From Deinococcus hopiensis KR-140 (GTDB lineage Bacteria; Deinococcota; Deinococci; Deinococcales; Deinococcaceae), in the NCBI GenBank assembly GCA_943327755.2, contig CALPYF020000010.1:1-64000 (forward strand): a stretch of 64,000 bases of DNA, given 5' to 3'. This document shows positions 59,579 through 64,000 of the stretch, in pieces. Below the pieces are notes generated by a model that searched no databases, had not been told where the DNA came from, and saw only the letters and a list, made by a program, of their open reading frames with translations. The position numbers were made by a program, and so were the translations under genes. The stretch's first letter is position 1. Every line of letters starts with the position of its first letter.

Positions 59579-61333
59579 ATGAAGCGAACAGCCATCCTGC
59601 TCTCATCTGGCCTGCTGTTCACGGTCGCGACCGGCAGCCTCGCTCAGGGCGCGACCCCCTTCACCCCCGGCGCACCCGGCATCAGCATGCCCAGCCTCGC
59701 GCCCATCACGACCTCCGGCGCCGTCACGCCCGCCAGCGTTCCGGCCACGCCCGACAGCACCGCCACCTTCGGCAACCCCCGCGTGAGCAGCCAGGGCAGC
59801 GTCACCCGCGTCGTCTTCGACCTGCCAGCCGGCGTCACGTACGCCCTGACCCCCACCTTCGGCGGGCTGCGCCTCGACGTGCAGGGCGCGCGCGTGCAGC
59901 CGGCCATCAGCGCGAAACTGGGCGCCAGCGTCAGCGAGTACCGCGCCGGGGCCGGGCAGGCCACCCTGATCACCCCCTACCCCCTGGCCCCCAGCGACGG
60001 CTGGCGCGCCAGCGAGGCCACCCTCGCCACCGGCAAGCGCGTCCTGATCCTGGAACTCGGACCGGGCGTCAGCGGCGGCGCCGGCACCAGCGTGCGCGGC
60101 CAGGTCCTCACCACCGCGCCCACCAGCGCCGCCGCGCAGACCGTCCTGAACGCTCCGCTGCCCGGCAGCCTCCCCCCCGGCGATCAGGTCAGCGGCAGCG
60201 TCAACGTGCCCCTTCCCGCCCCCACCCTGGACGGCAGCAACCCCGCGCAGCCCAGCGCCCTGCAGGGCAGCGTGCCCGGCCCCGCTCGCCCCGCCGCGCT
60301 GGGCGCGCCACGCATCGGCAAGAGCCCCGGGCAGACCCGCGTGGTGCTCGACCTGCCCCCGGGCAGCTCCTACCGCATCGCGACCGGCGCCGTCGGCCTG
60401 ACCATCACCCTCACCGGCGTGAGCGCGGCCCTCCAGCAGGCCACAGGGGTCAGTCCCGAACTGCGCGGCTGGACCTACACCCCCACCGCGCAGGGTGCCA
60501 CCGTCACCTTGAGCACCGCCGGGCGCACCACCGACCGCAGCGGCTGGCGCGCCCAGCTCCTGCCCCCCGCCAGCGGCGACCTGTCCCGCCTGGCCATCGA
60601 CCTGTCGCCCGCTCTGGCCGACCGCACCCCCCTGACCGGCAGTCAGCGCGCCGTGCAGGCCGTCGCCCCGCAGTTCGCCGCGCGCGGTACGGCGCTGCTG
60701 GCCCTGAGCACCAGCCTCGTGAAACCCCGCGTGGTGATCGACCCCGGTCACGGCGGCAAGGACCCCGGCGCGGTCGGAACGGTCGTGGAAAAACAGGTCA
60801 CACTGGACGTCGCGCTGCGCGTGCGCGACCTGCTCAGCGCCGCGGGCGTGGACGTCATCCTGACCCGCGACAGCGACCGCGAACTCCACCCCGTGAAGAA
60901 CACCGACCTGCAGATGCGCGCCGCGATGGGCACGCCGGGCACCGCGCTGTTCATCAGCATTCACGTGAACGCCATGAACGCCGCCAGCGCCCTGCGCGGC
61001 TACGGCGTAGAAACCTGGTGGAACCCCAACCACGCGCGCAGCAGCGCCCTGGCCGCCCTGATCCAGAACAACCTGGTCTCGCAGACCGGCGCGTTCGACC
61101 AGGGGCTGAAGAACAGCCAGTCCCTGAGCGTGCTGCGCAACAGCCGCATCCCGGCCGCACTCGTCGAGATCGGCTTCACCAGCCACCCCGTGGACGGGCA
61201 GAACCTGCAAGACAGCAACTACCTCGACCGCGTGGCGCTGGGCATCGCGCAGGGCATCCGCGAGGCGCTCGTCAGTGGCGTGACCGCCGACGGCGCGTCG
61301 GCCGAGGCCGCGCCCACCGCCGCGAAACGCTGA
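59579..61333 (+). CDS. N-acetylmuramoyl-L-alanine amidase with two AMIN domains
   Basis: A 584-residue exported cell-wall hydrolase. A signal peptide (MKRTAILLSSGLLFTVATGSLAQ) is followed by two AMIN-like beta domains (residues ~62-165 and ~243-345, each with a 'TRVVFDLP' or 'TRVVLDLP' strand), which probably target it to septa or the envelope. The C-terminal Amidase_3 domain has the zinc ligands VIDPGHGGKDPGA (His), DVALRVRDLL (Glu neighbourhood), FISIHVNA (His) and ALVEIGFTSH (Glu). It cleaves between MurNAc and L-Ala during cell separation. Confidence 0.92.
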   Translation: MKRTAILLSSGLLFTVATGSLAQGATPFTPGAPGISMPSLAPITTSGAVTPASVPATPDSTATFGNPRVSSQGSVTRVVFDLPAGVTYALTPTFGGLRLDVQGARVQPAISAKLGASVSEYRAGAGQATLITPYPLAPSDGWRASEATLATGKRVLILELGPGVSGGAGTSVRGQVLTTAPTSAAAQTVLNAPLPGSLPPGDQVSGSVNVPLPAPTLDGSNPAQPSALQGSVPGPARPAALGAPRIGKSPGQTRVVLDLPPGSSYRIATGAVGLTITLTGVSAALQQATGVSPELRGWTYTPTAQGATVTLSTAGRTTDRSGWRAQLLPPASGDLSRLAIDLSPALADRTPLTGSQRAVQAVAPQFAARGTALLALSTSLVKPRVVIDPGHGGKDPGAVGTVVEKQVTLDVALRVRDLLSAAGVDVILTRDSDRELHPVKNTDLQMRAAMGTPGTALFISIHVNAMNAASALRGYGVETWWNPNHARSSALAALIQNNLVSQTGAFDQGLKNSQSLSVLRNSRIPAALVEIGFTSHPVDGQNLQDSNYLDRVALGIAQGIREALVSGVTADGASAEAAPTAAKR

Positions 61334-61400
61334 CCCGCCGCCTCTCTACCGTGAAGCGCCGACCTGACCGCAGCCCTCCCCTGCCTGCCAGAATGCGCGC

Positions 61401-61769
61401 ATGACCAGCTCCGGCCCGCCCACCGACCCGACCCCCGGCTTCCACGAGCGCGTCCTGGCCCTGGTGGCCCGCATTCCCGAGGGCCGCGTCATGACCTACG
61501 GGCAGCTGGCCCTGCTGGCCGGGAATCCCGGCGCGGCGCGGCAGGCGGGCTTCGTGCTGAACTCGCTGGTCGGCGGATCAGATCTGCCGTGGCAGCGGGT
61601 GATCAACGCGCAGGGCCGCGTCAGCACCCACAAGGTCGGCTTCGGGGACATGCAGGAACGCCTGCTGATGGCCGAGGGCGTGGAGTTCAGGGACGGCCGC
61701 TGCGACCTCGCCACGCGGCAGTGGTGGCCGGACGAGGACCGCGCCGCGCCACCGGCACCGCTGCTATGA
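61401..61769 (+). CDS. Alkyltransferase-like protein (ATL), MGMT DNA-binding domain without Cys
   Basis: A 122-residue protein matching the DNA-binding domain of O6-alkylguanine-DNA alkyltransferases: FHERVLALVARIPEGRVMTYGQLALLAG, then ARQAGFVLN. The position of the methyl-acceptor Cys (PCHRV in MGMT) reads PWQRVIN, so it cannot transfer the alkyl group. Such ATL proteins bind O6-alkylguanine and channel it to nucleotide-excision repair. CAGAAT ends 6 nt before the ATG. It sits between the amidase and a cytochrome gene. Confidence 0.92.
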   Translation: MTSSGPPTDPTPGFHERVLALVARIPEGRVMTYGQLALLAGNPGAARQAGFVLNSLVGGSDLPWQRVINAQGRVSTHKVGFGDMQERLLMAEGVEFRDGRCDLATRQWWPDEDRAAPPAPLL

Positions 61770-61844
61770 CACTCAGCACTGCATGAAGGATCGCTCATGA
61801 GACGGGGGGCAGCTGTCCGCCTGACCGGGCGGTATGCTCCGCGC

Positions 61845-62570
61845 ATGAACGCACCGCACTCCACCCCGGCCAGCCGCGCTTCCCAGCGTCCCGCACCGCA
61901 ACAGGACGAGACTCCGGTCACGCGCCGGACGCAGTGGGTGCGGGGCAGCGCCGCCTCCTGGGGCCTGGGGGTCACGCTGGGCGTCATCCTGGGTGTAGGC
62001 GTGCTGATCGCCACGCCGCAGCTGATGGGCAAACCCGCCGAGGCCACCCCCGCGAGCACCGCCCCGGCCAACACCAACGAGAACGGGCCCGCCGACGCCG
62101 GCAAGAGTGAGGGCAGCGCCAGCACGAACTCAGGCGCCAGCAGCGAATCGGGCAGCATGGCGAGCGGCAACAGTGCGGGCAGCACCGGCACGAGCACCTC
62201 GGGCGAGGCGTCCTCGGGAGACATGGCCGCCGGTGAGGGCGCCAGCAGCGCCGCAGGAGAAGCGGCCGCTGGCGGCACCCCGGACACGGCGGGCGACACC
62301 GAGGCCGCCGGGGACGCCCAGGCCGGACAGACCGTGTTCGCCGGGAACTGCGCGGGCTGCCACGGCGCGAACGGCCAGGGTCAGATCGGGCCCAGCCTCG
62401 TGACCGCCGACGGCCCCAAGAGCTGGACGCTGGCCCAGTTCAAGACCACTCTGCGCGAAGGCAAGACCCCCGACCGGGAACTGTCCGCCACCATGCCCCG
62501 CTTCGGCGAGGCGCAGATCAGCGACGCGCAGGTCGCGGACCTCCAGGCGTACATCAAGACCCTGAACTGA
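61845..62570 (+). CDS. Membrane-anchored c-type cytochrome with long Ser/Gly/Ala linker
   Basis: A 241-residue protein. After a ~50-residue basic, Gln/Pro-rich cytoplasmic part, a hydrophobic helix (GLGVTLGVILGVGVLIATP) is an uncleaved anchor. A ~100-residue low-complexity linker of Ser, Gly, Ala, Thr and Glu tethers a C-terminal monohaem domain with CAGCH and a later Met (SATMPRFGEA). TATGCT ends 6 nt before the chosen ATG at 61845. It probably shuttles electrons between periplasmic or membrane redox complexes. Confidence 0.88.
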   Translation: MNAPHSTPASRASQRPAPQQDETPVTRRTQWVRGSAASWGLGVTLGVILGVGVLIATPQLMGKPAEATPASTAPANTNENGPADAGKSEGSASTNSGASSESGSMASGNSAGSTGTSTSGEASSGDMAAGEGASSAAGEAAAGGTPDTAGDTEAAGDAQAGQTVFAGNCAGCHGANGQGQIGPSLVTADGPKSWTLAQFKTTLREGKTPDRELSATMPRFGEAQISDAQVADLQAYIKTLN

Positions 62571-62588
62571 ACCCCACGCCCGTCAAGC

Positions 62589-62620
62589 GCACCTGCGGCC
62601 CACGCCCCAGGTGCTTTTCT
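62589..62620 (+). terminator. Intrinsic terminator of the cytochrome gene
   Basis: GCACCTG (62589-62595) and CAGGTGC (62608-62614) pair and are followed by TTTTCT. Confidence 0.7.
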
Positions 62621-62637
62621 CTACGCTGGGACCTCCC

Positions 62638-64000
62638 ATGACGAGCGCCTCCCTCCCTGCCCGTGACCTGTGGCGCACCCTGCGCCTGACCCTGCCGGAC
62701 CTGTGGCGCGCCCAGCCGCTGATCACGGCAGGCCTGTTCCTGAGCGGCGCGGCGCAGGGCGCGCTGCCTGCTGTGACCATCCTGATCGGGAAGTGGACGG
62801 TGGACGGCGTGAGCGGCCTGCTGGCCGGGCAGAGCGTGAACCTCCCGGCGCTGGCGGGCGCGTGGGCGGGCGCAGCGCTGCTGTCACAGGTCACGGCGAC
62901 CGTCACGCAGGTCATGCAGGGCGTCGCCGCCGACCATTACACCCTGCACGTCAACCAGCGCCTGATGCGCCGCATGACCGAATTGCAGGGCCTGGACGTG
63001 CTGGAAGACCCGCAGTTCCACGACGACATCCAGGTGCTGCAGGACGGCGCGAGTCACCGGCCGCTGAACCTGCTCTCCACACTGGTGTACGCCCTGCGGA
63101 ACGTCGTGGCGGCGATCAGTGTGGCGGCCACGCTGCTGCTGGTCGGGTGGTGGGTGCCGCTGGTGGTCGTGGCGGGCCTGCTGCCGCTGATGTCCCGGCA
63201 GATGCAGTTCTACCGGCTGGGCTGGAGTCTGTTCATCCAGCGGACCCCCGAGGCGCGCGAGGTGAACTACCTGTCCCGCGTGGCGCTGCGGCACGAGTAC
63301 GCCAAGGAGGTCCGGCTGTACGGCCTCGCCCCGCACCTGCAACGCGAGGCGCTGACCCGCACCCGCGCCTACCAGAACACCCTGCGCGCCCAGCGCACGC
63401 GCGGCCTGCTGGCCCTACTGCCCTTCGAGGCGCTGTCCCTGCTGGTGACCGGGGGTCTGTTCGCGTTCGTGGTCGCGCAGGCGCAGGCCGGGCGGGTCGG
63501 GGCGGGCAGCGTGGCGCTGGTCGTCACGGCGCTGGCGGCCCTGCGGCAGGAACTGAGCGGTCTGGCCGAGATGGGCAGCATCGGCACGCAGCACCTGAGC
63601 TGGTTCGCCAAGCTGGACGCCTTCCTGAACGCCCCGGGCGGCGTGCAGAGCCCCGCCCGGCCCCATCCCATGCCCGCAGACGGCACGATCACCCTGAAGC
63701 ACGTCAGCTTCGCGTACCGCGACCAGCCGCCCGCGCTGCGGGACGTGACCCTGACCATCCCCGCCGGGCAGACCGTCGCCATCGTCGGCGAGAACGGCGC
63801 GGGCAAGAGCACCCTGATCAAACTGCTCCTGCGCTACTACGACCCCACCGCCGGGCGCATCCTGATCGGCACGGGCGCGGCGCAGACCGACCTGCGCGAC
63901 CTCGACCTGAACGACTGGCGCTCAGGCGTCGCCGCCGTCTTCCAGGACTTCGCCCGTTTCGAATGGACGCTGCGCGAGAACATCCTCCTGGGGCAGCCGC
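62638..64000 (+). CDS. ABC exporter (permease-ATPase half transporter), cut by the window end
   Basis: The ATG at 62638 opens a frame that runs to the window end (454 codons seen). Residues ~25-330 are a six-helix ABC_membrane region with a QxxxMRRMTELQGLDVLEDPQFHDDIQ segment typical of exporters. The nucleotide-binding domain begins near residue 345, with Walker A GENGAGKS at 384-391 and the Q-loop region 'AAVFQDFARF'. The ABC signature and Walker B lie outside. The substrate is unknown. Probably an IrtA/MsbA-like homodimer or half of a heterodimer. Confidence 0.9.
   Translation, partial: MTSASLPARDLWRTLRLTLPDLWRAQPLITAGLFLSGAAQGALPAVTILIGKWTVDGVSGLLAGQSVNLPALAGAWAGAALLSQVTATVTQVMQGVAADHYTLHVNQRLMRRMTELQGLDVLEDPQFHDDIQVLQDGASHRPLNLLSTLVYALRNVVAAISVAATLLLVGWWVPLVVVAGLLPLMSRQMQFYRLGWSLFIQRTPEAREVNYLSRVALRHEYAKEVRLYGLAPHLQREALTRTRAYQNTLRAQRTRGLLALLPFEALSLLVTGGLFAFVVAQAQAGRVGAGSVALVVTALAALRQELSGLAEMGSIGTQHLSWFAKLDAFLNAPGGVQSPARPHPMPADGTITLKHVSFAYRDQPPALRDVTLTIPAGQTVAIVGENGAGKSTLIKLLLRYYDPTAGRILIGTGAAQTDLRDLDLNDWRSGVAAVFQDFARFEWTLRENILLGQP

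Overview
This window looks like a chromosomal segment of a Deinococcus-type bacterium (Deinococcota). The DNA is very G+C-rich. The clues are a PilB ATPase of about 890 residues with a multiplied N-terminal region as in Thermus, a FrnE-type disulfide oxidoreductase with an extra CX4C motif, an expanded set of DinB-family proteins, a PaaR operator matching the Thermus consensus, and several families of short palindromic intergenic repeats. Many start codons have a TANNNT -10 box ending only 5-7 nt upstream, the leaderless-mRNA signature described in Deinococcus. No tRNA, rRNA, CRISPR array, transposase or phage gene was seen.

Region by region. 1-6.3 kb: a secreted protein, a luciferase-like monooxygenase, two small P-loop kinases, DUF7079, and a divergent BenE transporter/MocR regulator pair with putative operators. 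6.3-6.85 kb: a gene-free composite of nested inverted repeats. 6.85-18.4 kb: HAD phosphatase, secreted protein, ApgM phosphoglycerate mutase, TerC with a short upstream ORF, a trmH/APH/metallo-hydrolase operon, an Imm32-like protein, class II photolyase, TRIC channel, rpmF, and a large DUF937/Ig-like membrane protein. 18.8-31.7 kb: phenylacetate catabolism (paaZ; paaABCD) and thiamine biosynthesis (thiCESGOD behind a TPP riboswitch and terminator), interrupted by an Imm8-like gene, map, and an A+T-rich two-gene island.

31.7-45.7 kb: secreted protein, IclR regulator, cytochrome c, M42 peptidase with an isochorismatase-fold pseudoenzyme, quinone oxidoreductase with HxlR regulator, fabI, pgeF, yqeG, pilB-pilT and pyrimidine-nucleoside phosphorylase. 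45.7-54.7 kb: Fe-S/CDGSH protein with WYL regulator, four tandem DinB-family genes, tsaE, DUF2089, CsaA-like protein, GNAT, Crp regulator, acyl-CoA dehydrogenase and peroxiredoxin. 54.7-64 kb: a stalk-domain surface protein, ftsH, frnE, a cell-wall amidase, an alkyltransferase-like DNA repair protein, a membrane-anchored cytochrome c, and an ABC exporter cut by the window end.

Most of the window is ordinary housekeeping and catabolism. The least ordinary signals are repeat elements that have entered gene boundaries (one supplies the N-terminus of PaaD, another overlaps the yqeG start codon), the nested inverted-repeat element at 6.3-6.8 kb, the A+T-rich island at 22.1-23.0 kb, the DinB array, the orphan immunity-like genes, and the codon-usage mosaic in ftsH. 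I do not see a convincing new multi-gene defence or mobile system.
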